From contig JARDYH010000002.1 of NCBI GenBank assembly GCA_029215795.1, positions 270,328,310 through 270,392,309 on the forward strand: 64,000 nt of DNA. Reading direction: 5' to 3'. The notes under the pieces are model-generated. The model had not been told where the DNA came from and made no database searches. It worked only from the letters and a program-made list of their open reading frames with translations. The translations under genes and the position numbers were made by a program. This DNA comes from Anniella stebbinsi (lineage: Eukaryota > Chordata > Lepidosauria > Squamata > Anniellidae). Each line of letters begins with the position of its first letter. The first letter of the stretch is position 1. Positions 11,941 through 25,213 of the stretch are shown one piece after another.

Positions 11941-14309
11941 TTGGTGATGCTTTTTCCCCTCCTTTTTATACCTGCTAATGTTCTTCTGCAGTCTTGAGTA
12001 TAAGCCTACCCCATCTGTTACCAAGCAGTACCACAGGAATTACATTATTAACTATTTGTTATGTGCAGGTTTAGAGTCTAGTCCTAAATACAGTTTAGCA
12101 CATAAGTTCCATTAAAATCAGTTGAATTTACTAGCATGATATAGGGACAACAACTGCACTTTCAAGGAGCTGCTTTCCCTTTTTTTAAAAAATAAAAATT
12201 TAATAGGCATTATCCTATTTATTTGTCATTCAATTTTTAATGGAAAATATCAAATGGTGGGAATTAATTGCAGGAAACAGATGCGAATAACAGTGTATCA
12301 GAGTACTGTCGAGGTATTTCACACACCGGATCCAATTTCTAACATTCTCATTTGGCAGTCTATAGCAAACGTAGCCTACAGAATTTAATTGGAACCAAGA
12401 AGAATGACGTGCTCATGTTTGAAGGTTAACGTGTTTCTCTTCCTCTCCTAAAAAACGTAGGCATAAAGATCTAAAATGTACAAGCTGATATAAACTCATC
12501 AGTGGTGCAATTAGGGCTGGACCTTGGGGCCAAAGTCGAGGGACCTCCCCCAAATGACCCCACCCCCAAAAGATTACCATGTGATTCTGGCATCAGGGCA
12601 GCAGAAGCAAACTCCATTTTATTCCTGTAGTCATGATGGTGCTATGATTTAAGTGAGTTGAAAATGCAAAATTGCACGTGCTCAGAGTTTGTTTTTAATC
12701 AGGGTTGGTGAACAGTGTTGTTGTTCTAATATACATGGCCATCTAAAGGGGGGGAAGAGACATAAGACAATTAAGTCCAGGTTGTAAAATTACCTCACTG
12801 CAAATCATATTTGGATTGGGGGTTGGGAGGCAGAATAAGCAGCTACTTCTATTTTTGTGTCACAGGCTTGACAAAAGCAACACCGTATATTATTATTATT
12901 ATTTAAGACAAAGGAACAGATCTTAAGAAATATTAGAATAGCCCTCTACAAAATCCTTGTGCATGCCCTATATATTAGCAGAGTAAACAAAATGGAGGAC
13001 AACATGGGGTCATCCCCACCAACCAAGGGGGGTGCCCACCTGAATATAGCCTTGGTCATATGTCTGATTTTACAGCACACAATTAAGACAAATCGGTTCT
13101 ACATAACATCTTTAAATGGATATTGTATTTATAAGCTGTTTTTATGCTTTATATGGTCTTTACATTTTGTATATCAGTGTTTTTAATGTTCAGTGTTTTT
13201 AATTTTTGTAAACCGCCCAGAGACCTTTGGTTATGGGGCAGTATATAAATGCAATGAATCACCATCATCATCATCATCTTAATGTTAACATCACTGAAAT
13301 AACAAGTGAGACATCCAATGTATCTGAAATTAACTTCTCTCACTTCTACTTTTGTAGCTTTTGCTGTACTTTGTTGCTATACTCTGTGTGATACATTCTC
13401 CCCTTCCCTCAAATATCTTTTCTGATAGTATCCTCACTCCGCTGCAAGCTGCTGGCTGGCTTTTTATTTTTAAAATCCAATTTTTGTTTTTGAAACTTGT
13501 GTATGATTGTCACAAGTTTCTCTACTCTAACATTAGGGTGGGTGTTGTGGGCGGCGGACACTGCTTTGCCCATTCACACGTCTCACTTATATACATTAGC
13601 TTCTCAAGGCTTGTGTGTTAGCACCACTTTTCACACCCACACTTTGAACTCCTGTCTACTTCCTGCACAAACACGTGACTGCTTTGACTGACCTCTCCTT
13701 TCCCACATTTTGATCTGTGGATGCCTCACCTCTGCTGAGCTCCAGGTGTCCGACTGTCCACCAATCTGCAGCAGGAAAGGTGCCGTGCTTACCCAGCACC
13801 TCTTAGCTAAAAACTCAAGATCCCCTTGATGCCAAGGGCTGAAACTGGTCAATGTGCAAGAACCCAAAGAGGAGGTTTGAAAACCTGAGTTTGAAGGGTA
13901 TGGCTTCAGTGTGTTTTAAAAAAATAATTTTAAAACCTTGATCTTTAAACAAAATTGCTAAAAATCAACAGATTAACAGGTCTGCTTCAAATTTGGCATG
14001 GCTAAAGCCCTACCTAAGAGCTATCATGGTGCCAAGTTTCATGTCTTTATCTTTAAAAATGACAGAGCTGTAAGCTTTGTTGTTAATTCCCATTAACTAT
14101 AAAGTAGAGCTGCCCTTTGGGGGGTGGGGGGAGGAGGATGGAAAAATCCAGATTTGAAGGGATTATTGAAGGGCAGCATATAGTAATAATAGAAGTAGCA
14201 GTAATAAAACTGAGAGATTATAAAGTTGCACACTGGAAAGGAATTCAGAGCTGTACAGGGTGTGGGTGTGTACAGTGAATCACACAACTGTGGTGGTTAT
14301 GAGGGCAAG
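11941..14309. other. Non-coding stretch
   Basis: It contains an L2-type 3' tail at 13110-13282 (GTAAACCGCCCAGAGACC and (ATC)n). A short repeat-like piece at 13965-14095 includes CAGGTCTGCTTCAAATTTGG. No gene is recognised. Confidence 0.5.
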
Positions 14310-16080
14310 AGGAGTCATATAGTTGAAAGGGGCCCCATAGATCTAGTCCAATTACCTGCTCAAGGCAGGTTCTGCAATGCAGGATGCAGCTACAGCATCC
14401 ACAACAGATGGCTACAGAGCCTCTGTTTAAATGCCTCCAATAAAAGAGAACCAACCATGTCCAATAATGGAGAACTGTCCACCTCTCGAGGCAGTCTGTT
14501 CCACTGCCAAACAGCAATCGCAGTTAGGAAATATCTCCTCAACATTTAGCCAAAATCTGCTTCCTTGCAATGTCCAACAATTGGTTCTACTTCTGCCATT
14601 TGAAGCAAAGGAGAACAACTCTGTTCCATCTCCTACATGACAGCCTTTCAGATATTTGAAGACTGCTAACATATCTTCCTTTAGTCTTCACTTCTCCAGA
14701 TTTTACATTTATCTCTGTTGAATTCGTTAGATTTGGCCCAGTGTTCTAGCCTGTCAATATTGAATCTGTCTTCTATGGTGTTGGCGACCTGTGACAAAAT
14801 GATATTTTATATGTTATTGTTCATATGTATAGATTTAAGGTTTGTATTTGATGTAGCAATTCTTTTCTTTTTCAGGAAATGGTAAGTTAGTTAGAGAAGT
14901 GGTAGTTAGTGAGGATTGGTGGGGTTTATTAGAGGCTTGTATCAGGATAGGATTAGGAAAGTGTGGTTACAAGATTTGGAGGTGGTTAGTATTCCCTGGG
15001 AGGTTGAGGGAGGTAGATTTATGTGTACAATTTAGAACAAACTTAAAGTGCCTTTTAAAATCTTTTACTTATGAATAAACTTCATTCTTATTTTGTTATT
15101 TCAACTTCGTCTTATTTTGTTATTTCAACTACGTCTGCTCAGTCATTTACGTTACGTCACACTCAGACACACACAAGTAATTAAAAGAAGGTGTATTGTT
15201 CCCTCATTCTTTTAGAGCGATAAAGAATAGGGTGGTGGCAACAAAGGAGAGGTTTAAATAGGCGTCACAGAGGCAGGTGACGCCACACTACCCCTCCTAG
15301 CTTTGTGTCACCTGCAAGTTTGTTAAACAACCCCTCCCCACTCTCATCCAGTTCATTTATAAAAATGTTGAACAGCATGGGGCCTAGGACAGAGACCTTT
15401 TCCCAGGATGCAGAGCCATTATTTAGCACCCGTGGAATACAGTTGCTCAAGCAGGTGTAGCTGCATCTAATAGTAGTAGTTTTCAATCCACATTTTACCG
15501 TCTTTTCAACAAGGATACCATGCAAAATTATGTCAAAGACTGTGCTGAAATCAAGATATACTATCCATGGCATTCCCCCAATCCACTAACCTAGTAAATA
15601 TCAAAAATGGGAGGTAAGGCTGAACTGGCATAATATATTCATGACAAACCGATGCTGGCTCCTACTAATCAATGCATTGTTTTCTAGATGCTGACGGACC
15701 AAACTCTAAATGTGTTATAGAATTTTGCTTGGTATTGACATCAGGCTGATGGATCTGTAGTTTCCTGGATCCACTTTCTTCCCCTTTTTGAAGTGGGGAG
15801 ACAGCATTTGCCCATCTTTAGTCATTCAGCAACTCAGCTGTTTTCCAGGAACTCTCAAAGATTACACACGATGGTTCTGAAATAACATCCACAAGCTCCT
15901 TCAGAACCCAGGGATGTATTTTTCTAGTGCTGGAGACTTGAACTCATTTAAAGTAGCTAAGTGTTCTCTAACCACCTCCTTACCTACTCTGCACTGCAAG
16001 CCCCTCCTTATATCACTTGCTTTATTTGTCCCAAGTTGCATAGCTCCCCTTATGGGAGAAGACAAAGGCAAAATAGGTGA
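14310..16080 (-). repeat. CR1-type LINE ORF2/3' end, interrupted
   Basis: The minus strand reads degenerate RT: WANAVSPLQKGKKVDPGNYR, SISLMSIPSKIL at about 15705-15805, then PWIVYLDFSTVFDIILHGIL at 15510-15570 and LGPMLFNIFINELDE, then LAGDTKLGG near 15290-15400. The part at 14310-14784 reads RLEHWAKSNEFNR and then the 3' end (WNRLPREVVD-like). This is palm-domain sequence of a CR1-clade non-LTR element, with stops and shifts. The insertion at 14789-15275 splits it. Confidence 0.8.
14789..15275. mobile_element. 487-bp insertion inside the CR1 copy
   Basis: The CR1 frame breaks after GTGTTGGCGAC (14783-14788 GGCGAC) and resumes after GGTGAC (15276-15281), giving an imperfect 6-bp target duplication. 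The insert begins CTGTGACAAAATG and ends GGCGTCACAGAGGCA, and contains AATAAA near 15074. It could be a solo LTR or another non-autonomous element; no coding capacity is present. Confidence 0.6.
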
Positions 16081-16417
16081 TTCATGGTGCTAGAATATCT
16101 ACATGACTTCCACTTTGCTGGACTCAGAGCCTCATCACAGTCTTCAGCATAATACTCCAGTTTGCTCACTCTCAGGAACCCAAGATCTGCTCTGAACATC
16201 CCCAGCTGTGGGATGTGACCCCACCTACAAGCCACAGGTGTTTATAGCAACAAGCTGAATCCAGTGATCCAGCTGCCAAAGCTCTCTCCCAAGTTGTTGG
16301 TTTAAAAAAATAGTTTGGGGGGGGAGAAACAGTTTGGAAAAGGGAAAAAAGTCACAAAGAAACAGGCTGACTCAGGTGACCTAGCAGCCTAACTATAGAG
16401 AGAGAACAAAAGCCCAA

Positions 16418-16419
<2 letters not shown>

Positions 16420-16467
<48 letters not shown>
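16420..16467. repeat. (GA)n microsatellite
   Basis: Uninterrupted AG repeat of about 48 bp. Confidence 0.95.
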
Positions 16468-16471
<4 letters not shown>

Positions 16472-16529
16472 CAGGTAAGATTTATTGGGGGGTGAACTGC
16501 AGGTGAAGCATGCTGCTATGACGTATGAG

Positions 16530-16873
16530 AATTAGGCTGCCTCTACAAAAGGCATTTAAAGCTCTTTCAAGGCGCATTAAAAAATTTACCTCTACAAGAA
16601 CGGAGCGTAAATCGGGCGTAGAGGCGCGTTTTCTCTCCGATTATCGAATGCGCGTTAAATAGCGAGTTTTATTTTGCTCCGGCCGTTAAAGCGCACTTTG
16701 ACTATGTGAACAAGCGATTCTCCACACGTCAACAGTTTAAATCGCATTTCGGTCGTCCAGTAATGTGCTTCGGCGCCTCTCGTACAAAGGTATTAGGCGC
16801 AAATACGCTTCTGCGAATATGCGCATAATCGCCTAACCAGGCGTAAAGGCAAATTCTTGTAGATGAGGCCTAA
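16530..16873. mobile_element. CpG-bearing non-autonomous DNA transposon, copy 2
   Basis: Second copy of the 8259-8613 element. The left end is TTAGGCTGCCTCTACAAAAG, with GCATTTAAAGCTCTTTCAAG shared exactly; the right end is CTTGTAGATGAGGCCTAA. The centre is shorter than in copy 1 (GATTATCGAATGCGCG lacks one internal GCGCAT unit). Confidence 0.8.
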
Positions 16874-16902
16874 GGGGAAAGGAATTTGGGTGCCAGTTTG
16901 TG

Positions 16903-17206
16903 TAGGCTGACCATATGAAAAGGAGGACAGGGCTCCTGTAACTTTAACAGTTGTAGAGAAAAGGGAATTTCAGCCAGTGTCATTTGTATGCAATTAGTTC
17001 CTGGTGAAATTCCCTCTTCATCACAACAGTTAAAGTTGCAGGGGCCCTAACTTCTTTTGTATATGGTCACTCCAGTATAGTGCCTGCACCTTTAACTGTT
17101 GAGATGAAGAGGGGATTTCATACAAATGACACTAGCTGAAATTCCCTTTTCTCTGCAACTGTTAAAGTTACAGGAGCCCTGTCCTCCTTTTCATATGGTC
17201 AGCCTA
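16903..17206. mobile_element. 304-bp palindromic MITE (TAGGCTGACCATATGAAAAG)
   Basis: The left arm TAGGCTGACCATATGAAAAG, then GAGGACAGGGCTCCTGTAAC, is mirrored on the right ending CTTTTCATATGGTCAGCCTA, with arms of about 85 bp. The centre contains a second inverted pair (CCTCTTCATCACAACAGTTA / TAACTGTTGAGATGAAGAGG). Related copies are at 22840-22977 and 50805-51124. Confidence 0.85.
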
Positions 17207-20200
17207 AGATTGTGGAACCTATTCAGTGTTCTGGGTCAATTGACACTATTGATGGCAAACTTCTTGATCAGGAGTGAGTGGGATGGTACAGAAACCGGAC
17301 TTTGGGTAGACATTAACATAAGCCCTACTTAAAGTAGACCCATTGACATAGATGGCACTTAAGTTAGTAATGACTAAGTTAAGTTCTATTCATTTTAATG
17401 GGTCTACTCTAAGTAGGACTTACATTGGATTCTACCCTCTATGAGGGGTTTCCACATGGAAGCACATTCCATCTCTGAAGTGTGCAAAGAGGGTCTGACA
17501 TGACCCCGATAGGGGCATGGGCTCAGCATCAAAAAGGCGGATGAAAGAGCAAACAACTGTCTTCTGTTCCTGATATGTGTTTATGAACATGAGGGCTTTA
17601 ATCCTCTTCCTCCTATCCCACTATTTTTCCTCCTGCAAGGAACCTAAAGCAGTTGACGTGATCCTTCTTTCTGTTTTATCCTCACAACAACCCTGGTGTA
17701 TAAATAATCAATAACAACAGGCTTTTGATGAGGCACAAAATAAGCCAGATGCATCATCCAACTGTAAAGGAACTATCTTCACCTGCTTGTTCTCTATGAA
17801 TACAGCAATAAAAAATAGCTATTAACCTTTTAGATGTCACGTCCTGATGTCGGGAGCCAAGGGAAGAGTTTAAAAATATGGATTAAGGAATAGGAGACAT
17901 GAGCCATTCTATAAAGTTTAAAATATTGTATCAGTAGAAAGGGTTCTAACACTGAGATGCAACACACAGACTCCCACCCTCACCAGCACCTATTTGTGGA
18001 GTATTTGGCTTAGAAGAGGTGTGCAAGTAAATAACTTAAGCATGAGCTACACTAACTTCTGCAGCAGCACATTCAAGGCAAGACCACACAGTCCATGCTC
18101 TCAGTTCAGCATAACACTAAATGACCCAAACCTTTCCGCCCAGGACAATCCTATGCCAAAAGTGGAAATCCACTGTCAACCATACATACCAACAATAAAG
18201 TTTTCCTAGGCAGTTGTAGGAGCATTAGTGAAAGACACAGATGTTATTGTCTTCCCCCTATAGAGTGCAAGGAGCAGATGTACATCCCAAACTAACAGCA
18301 TTCCAACATCACCATCTGTCAACATAAGACATTCTGAAAGTTTCTCACTCACTTTCCAGGGCTCGGGCCAGGTTCCTGCTGCAATGCTCACCACACTTTG
18401 ACTTATTCCTTCTGATCTTCTTACAAAGTCCCTCATGGTCCTCATCATTTTGAATTCAAAGATACTTTATTTGCATGCCAAGACATCCAAGTATATGGGA
18501 AACTGGAAAAATCTTCAGACCTCCCTTTCAGACCTCCCTTTCAGATCTCCCGGCAGTCTCAATCCACATTGACCATTACCGTGCTGGCTGAATACACTTC
18601 ACCCTGGGGAGAAGACTTGTGAAAGGGCCCATCTGCAATGTTCTCTGCCCACCCACCTACTTGTGTTGCTTGCAGCTGGCGGGAGGGAGGCTTTTTCTCC
18701 TCTTTTTGGTGACCTAAACAGAGAGAATGTGGATCTGTGCTCCAGACAAGACACCCATTATCACTATAGAAATCCGAATGGGTTTGCAATCCACGTCCTG
18801 TGGTCCTCCTTTCTGTTTGCGATTAGATTACCTCCAGTTCAACCTTCACAAAAAGTTCTGGAGACATGAATAAGTTTCACCCCAGTCTTCCTCCATGTAG
18901 CCTTTTTGTTGAAAGGTGTTGTTTGTCCTTACTCTTTCCCAATCAATTACACATTCCTCTTAACTTCCTTGTAGACAATCCTCTTCAAAAACAGATTAGA
19001 ATGCAATTGGAGGATCAAAGCTGGCTAGGGGATACTGGGCATTGCAGTCCAACATATTTGGAGGGGAAAAGCTGCACTAATAAATTAACAGGGCAGTACC
19101 AGAAAGTTGTGATGAAGTTAATTGGGTTATACCACTGCCTCTGTCAAGGATCCATAAAATTCTGTGATGGCATTGTAACTGGTTGAATGCAGGCTGCCAT
19201 AAGTAAAGCTATTGTCCCATTGATTAATCTTCAGGAGTGAGGAAGACAATGGGAATTCAACCAACAAAGACATTGGAATGGGTCTTCATCTGGTGACAGT
19301 CCACACACTTTCTAACAAACTCCTGCAATGGCACTAAGTAATATATGGAATGGCACTTGTACCTTCCAATGGTATATCTTCTTGGAATCCTTCTTATAGG
19401 AAGACAGTAGCAATGTGGGTACTACTATCTGGACTTATTTATTTATTTATTTATTGCATTTTTATACTGCCCAATAGCAGAAGCTCTCTGGGCGGTTTAC
19501 AAAAATTAAAACCATAAAAACCATTCAAAATATAAAACAACAACAGTATAAAATACAATATAAGAACACAAGCAGGACAAAACTAAGCAGCAAGCCAATA
19601 ATTAATACCAATTAATACTTCCTTGTGTTGTGTGATAGGGCAGTGCTAGGAACTTGATCTCAATGATGTGCTGGCATTAACTATGACTTGATATGTCTCC
19701 GTGTTAGATGGACTATCGATAATGCAGTTAGCAACCATCTACAATGGCTGCAATCTGCTCAGGACCTTCCCTGCTAATGCCTCATTGAAGCTAAGGGAAA
19801 TGGCACAAGATTGCAAAACTTGCTTACTTGAGCCATAAAGTTATGAACATTTTTTTCTGCCAGGGCTCCTGTGTAGAACAGCAACATAATAAGTAGGGAG
19901 CAGAAGCTGAAACGTTTCCTGTTATGAAATTTCAGTGGAGGGGGGAACCTTGCCAGCTGATGTCTGCCTGTTTTCATACATTAAAAGGTGCAGGAGGCCT
20001 GCAAAAAGAATAAATTGCAACACTGAAAACAAATAATTTGCTGCCTAGCAGGCAGCTCTGGGCAGCACAAGAACTCTCTGCTGATAAGAGATCTCCCTCA
20101 TTTCCTCACTGACATTTTGAGCATCGTTACTCTAAAATTTGATATTATGCAATATTAAAGATTTTATTCGCTTTTACTTCTTTCAGATCTAACTTCTCCT

Positions 20201-20483
20201 TTTCAATGCACTCGGAAAGATTCTATGATGTTTTCTTTGCAAGTATTTGGCAATCACTTTTGAAAAGTGGGCAAAACCTACACCCAATTCCCACTATGAC
20301 GTTAAAAACCAGAGCTGTACCACTTCAGATTACAGACATGGATCACACAGTCAAATTCTCTTCTATTGCAAAGTATTCCATAGAAAACTAGATGTCAAGG
20401 AAAAGGCTAGGTTAGATCCATTCTCCTGGACATCTAGCTTTTTATGTGGAAGAATGTGGTGTGTGCGGATGTACGCACGCACA

Positions 20484-20526
<43 letters not shown>

Positions 20527-22839
20527 GTCCCCATCTGCAGTCTGAAGTGGTATAGCCCCAACAGAGATTTACTACTTCATTGAGAACTAGGTCCCAGAGA
20601 AGGATAAAATGTTTGCTTCCTGTAGAAAGTTTGTCTTCTCTTTCTCATAAACCTTGCTTCATTCGCACAAAAATGGAGCATCGTTTTCAATGTTTCTGTT
20701 TGTCAACAGAAGGAGCTGCAGCTGGCTGTGATAATGCTTTATCTGTCCAGGCCTGGGAGAAAATCCCCCTCCACCAGCGGCACAGTGTGACTGGAGTTAT
20801 ATCACCAGCAGGAAATAATGTGTCCCAAGTGGTCACAACTGTTAGCACCTTGTCCTTTGGAGTATCCCTACTGTTGCCTTCAAACTGGATAGTCCTGGAA
20901 GTCACAGAACAGCTCCCTAACAGTTCAGCAGAGGAATCTTCAGAAAGCTCTGAATCAGGAAAAGCAGCATATTAAAAATTTCATGAAGAGACATCCAACC
21001 ACTGCAGATTTGTGGACAGAAAGGCATTTTTGGTGCTTTTCTCACATTATTTCAAATGAGAGAAAGAAATGAGCAGCTCAATCTTGCTCCAGACAGTGAA
21101 GGGCTGGAAATTCTTTATATAGGGGACCCCAAAACATATAATACGCCTATGGGACACCAAGAGGCACAAGAAATTCCAAGGCTTATCTTTATTGAGCTTG
21201 GAAGAATAGGATCTCAAACACCTGGGCCAAAGAGTGGACTTCCATGTCAATTCTGAGGAGATAGATTGGGGCTCCTAGATTATATATCCCATCATATGCC
21301 ACATCTTTTGCTGTGAGGGAAAATGTCTTGTCCCCCTGGAAAAGGAATTCCAACCCACAAACAATGCCGACATGCAGGTAAGCATGTCAGAAGTAGCATC
21401 CAGCAATTTTAGAACAAGCTGAATCACACTCTGAACTTAATGCTTTACTGTTATGTATTTATGCCACCCTTTCCCAACCTGGTGCCCTCCAGATGTGTAG
21501 GACTACAGATCTGATTTATACCTTCTCTTCCTTCGAAGAGCTCAGAGTGACTTAGTCTCTTGTCCTAGCATCTTCACTGGGCCAGATGTGCTTCAGCAAG
21601 GAATCTGTATCATGTGCTTCAGATTAGGCCCGCACAGCACAACTCCTTTCCCAGGCCAAACAGCGCTCCACCATGTGGCATCTTGGGGTCTCAGCACCTT
21701 GACACAACCCATTGTAGATGCCTGCCCTGGCCGTCTTTTTAACTAGCCCCAGCAGTCGTCAATTTTGCACAACATGATGCTCCAGAAGTAAAATTGATTT
21801 TCAGCGCATTGTGTAAGGAAAAATCCTAGCTGTCACCAGGATCTGTCAGCTGCGCAACCAAAGTAGGCTCCCCATGAACTGTAGAGGGTGCCAGGTGATC
21901 AGGCAACCACCATGGCAGGTGGAGTGGGGAGAGAGGATGACACTGTTTTGAGGTTTCCCTCAACCATGGACTGCCCATGTCCTTTCTTCTTTATATTGGA
22001 ATATTGCAAAATGCTGCAGGACTATTAGGATCTTCATTGTAGGAGCATATCTCAAAGAGACTAGCCTTTAGACATTAAAAAACTTTATTATTATTTTATT
22101 ATTATATTGTTGTTATTTTATTATTATTTTATAAAAGAAATCCCTATGTTGTTGGACAGAGCAGTCAGAAATGCTGTATTTTATTTTGACATGTTATTGC
22201 AGATGAACGTGAACAGTGAAATTAACATGCTACCTGAGTGCTGCTCCTCATAGATTATTATTAATATTCTAGTCGAGAACAGAATGTGATGTTCATATCA
22301 TAATTTCCTCTAAACAAATTTGAGTGATCCTGTACCTATCAGTTTGGAAGTGAAACAGGTAAGCAAAAACAAGATAGCAGTTTCTGTATTCTAACCTGTC
22401 AGCACCATTCCATCAGGCTGCAGCAGGAGAGAAGGGAAGCAGGACCATTTCACCAGTTTTGCTGAGAGACCAGCTTGTTTGGTTCCTCCACCTGAACTGT
22501 TTCCATTCCAGCTGGTCATTAATAAGAATTATTTAACTGTAAAATTGGTGTGTGAGTTTATTTTTCCTCTTCCCTCACCATCGCTTTTTCCTTTTGTGCC
22601 ATGTCTTTAGTCTAATCCTATGGGGGACAGGAACTGTCTTGGTTTTACTCGTTGAATATAAGCTGTCTGGAAGCCTATACATACATGCTCTAGGGCAGGT
22701 GTGGGCAACCTCAGATCTGGAGGCCAAATCCAGCTCTCTGGGGTTCCCTAGATGGATCCACCTATCCCAATCACTGATCATTTAGTGGATTTGTGGAGAT
22801 TTCTCCCTGTTCTAAAAGGTTGAAATATCTCTCCTAAGG
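17207..22839. other. Non-coding stretch with scattered repeats
   Basis: It contains a palindrome at 17315-17430 (GTAGACCCATTGACAT / TTTTAATGGGTCTACTC), a SINE tail piece at about 17680-17700 (CCTCACAACAACCCTG), a MITE half at 18996-19070, and an inverted L2 tail at 19432-19560. A (GA)n tract lies at 20488-20523 and a MITE left arm at 21466-21508. The frame at 20580-20975 (131 aa, Ser/Glu-rich end) has no recognisable domain and is not called. Confidence 0.5.
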
Positions 22840-22977
22840 TAGGATGACCACATGAAAAGGAAGACAGGGCTCCTGTATCTTTAACAGCTGTGTAGAAAAG
22901 GGAATTTCAGCAGGTATCATTTGCATGCATGTAGCACCTGGTGAAATTCCCTCTTCATCACAACAATTAAAGCTGTT
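22840..22977. mobile_element. Truncated copy of the GACCATATGAAAAGGAGGAC MITE
   Basis: Left half only: TAGGATGACCACATGAAAAG through CTCTTCATCACAACAATTAA. It then passes into other sequence, so the right arm is missing. Confidence 0.75.
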
Positions 22978-23640
22978 ATCACCCAATGGATGTTCAAGAC
23001 CAGAGTGATCTGATGAGGATACGAAATAGCTATAAATATGTGGAGTAACTGTTACCTTACTCTGTTGTGTACACCACTTGGGGTGTTTGGCATTTATCAT
23101 TGTATTTATATGTTCACAGTCATTGTTCAGTGTATCATAAATAGTTGTCACTTACTACAATAGTTTTTTTCATGTATTAGTGGTACCTTTTGATTAGTCT
23201 GTTCTGGTTAGTGACTCCTCTCTTTTTACAGTATTGAGTGGAACTCTTCTCTTTTTTCTTGGTGTTTGGTAGCTGCCTCAAGCGACAAATACAGGAGAAG
23301 GGCTTATCAAGCCACAGCAAGAAGGATAGAACTGTGAGCATCATACAGCTATCCTGCTATCCTCAGGTGCCCTCAGAAAATGCTGTCCCATCGCCAGTGT
23401 TGAAGTAGGATTCAACTGCCAGTCCAATTGGTTTCTGTGCTTGGAACTGCAGCGGTGGGTTGTAGAGGAGGGGTATCTACCCAGGCCTACCCAAATGAAT
23501 TTTAAAGTGTTTTATTGGTGTTTTATTGGTATTTTAATGATGTATTGGTTTTATGTGCTTTTAATCAGTTTTGTATTTTATGTTTAATGCTGTTCCCCAC
23601 CTCGATCCGTTGGGAGAGGCGGGTAATAAATAAATAAATA

Positions 23641-23674
<34 letters not shown>

Positions 23675-25093
23675 CTTGTCCTTTGCTTCAAGCAGCAAAT
23701 GCCTTGGGCTCGCCCTGTACCCCTAACACACCCAAGCAATGAGGGTAATTATATCAATTGTTTCCTGCATTATTTGTTTATGAGAGCAACAGAATCCGAA
23801 GACTACATACAGCACTATTTAACCATTGCCAATTTGGAGAGGAGTATCTTTGTTTAGCATGATGTTAGGTAGGCAACAGGCCCCACTTCCTCAAATGCAC
23901 ACAATAGACAAATAAGGCTGGAAGAAATGAGAACTGTCTACAGGATATGGAATTATGGGCAAATAATTGTATTCATATGGCATTTATATAGTATTTCAGG
24001 TGACCAAAGACCGTCCACATTCATCCTATTCTTAATCTTCACAAGGCTTTTGTTTGATAGGTTATTTTTCCACTATTATGTTACAAATGATATTACTGAA
24101 TAATGTAATAGGCCATGCATTGTTCCCCCCCCCCCCCAACAGCTGGAAAAACAATACTAATAATCCATGGCTTATATTTTCTTCTATATTTTCTTGCGAA
24201 CTTGCGCCAGCATCAGAACATTCAGATCTTATTTTAGGACATTAATCCTTATTCCGTTCTCTTCACCAGAACAAATACATCTGCATTATTTATATTTTTA
24301 AGAGTTTTCTGTTCTCATTATCTTTCTGCTTCCCCTTTCAGGAACATAAAGATGATTTTCTCCCTAATTTTTACCCGTTTTTCTTTTGTGGGGTTTCCAG
24401 TGGTCTCCTAGATTATGGATCAAGTCCACACCCACATAGTTTATGGAGTGCTACATTTGATATCCTTAAACCATGCACTGGAGCAGTTGCTACTTATAAT
24501 TCTCTTTAATGTTTTTGCATATGGTGTTGGAGCTATACTTTTATTTGGTGGCAGTCATTCATATGCAGAAGCTGTTTCAACAAAAGGTTTCACCTAGGGC
24601 CAGTCTTTCAAGTAGAGAAGTGGGACATTTGCTTCTAAGTACCAGACCCACAAGGGACACCAACTGGAGAGCAACTGGGTGCCGCTGCCAATATTGCCAC
24701 CCTCAAATTTAACTTCAGCCCTAGATTCTGAGGAAGGAGGAGGCAGGAGTATACATGAGCTGCAATCCCTGCAGTTGTCTGATTGGCGCTGGGAAGTGCA
24801 GTAAGGCAGCTGCAATGGCTCTGAAGTAGACTGTAGTATGGCCAGGCTGGGGAGAGAAGAAGATGAAGAAGGGAACAACAAAAGAGGAGGGAGGTGAAAT
24901 AAATGGGTGATAACCTTCGTTCAGTTAGGGGAAACAACATATTGTATAAACACTGATTTGTGTATTCCCTCTAATGAGCATCAAATCTTCCCCAGCTAGG
25001 TCAGACAGAAAAAGCAGCTGTATATGTTCAGTCATTGTTCAGTGTGTCATAAATAGTTGTCACTTACTACAATAGTTTTTTTCATGTATTATT
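22978..25093. other. Non-coding stretch
   Basis: It holds an L2/CR1-like tail at 23490-23672 (CTCGATCCGTTGGGAGAGGC, (ATT)n) and a 13-C run at 24125-24137. A segment at 23100-23195 is duplicated at 25022-25095 and 25215-25230, interrupted there by the hairpin. No gene is seen. Confidence 0.5.
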
Positions 25094-25213
25094 GCAGCCT
25101 ATCTACACTACTGCTTTACAAGGGTTTATAACAGTTTTAAACCGGTCAATAACGGTTATTAACCGGTTTAAAACTGTTATAAACCCTTGTAAAGCAGTAG
25201 TGTAGGAAGGCTG
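25094..25213. mobile_element. Hairpin MITE with perfect 43-bp arms
   Basis: 25104-25146 and 25162-25204 are exact inverted copies, starting TACACTACTGCTTTACAAGG and ending AACCGGT. The 15-nt centre is itself nearly palindromic (AATAAC-G-GTTATT). The outer ends CAGCCTATC / GGAAGGCTG extend the pairing with two mismatches. It lies within a segment whose uninterrupted counterpart is at 23100-23195. Confidence 0.85.

Noticed and set aside
20580..20975. 131-codon plus frame ending in a Ser/Glu-rich tail
   Set aside because: No recognisable motif, and the length is possible by chance in a window this large.
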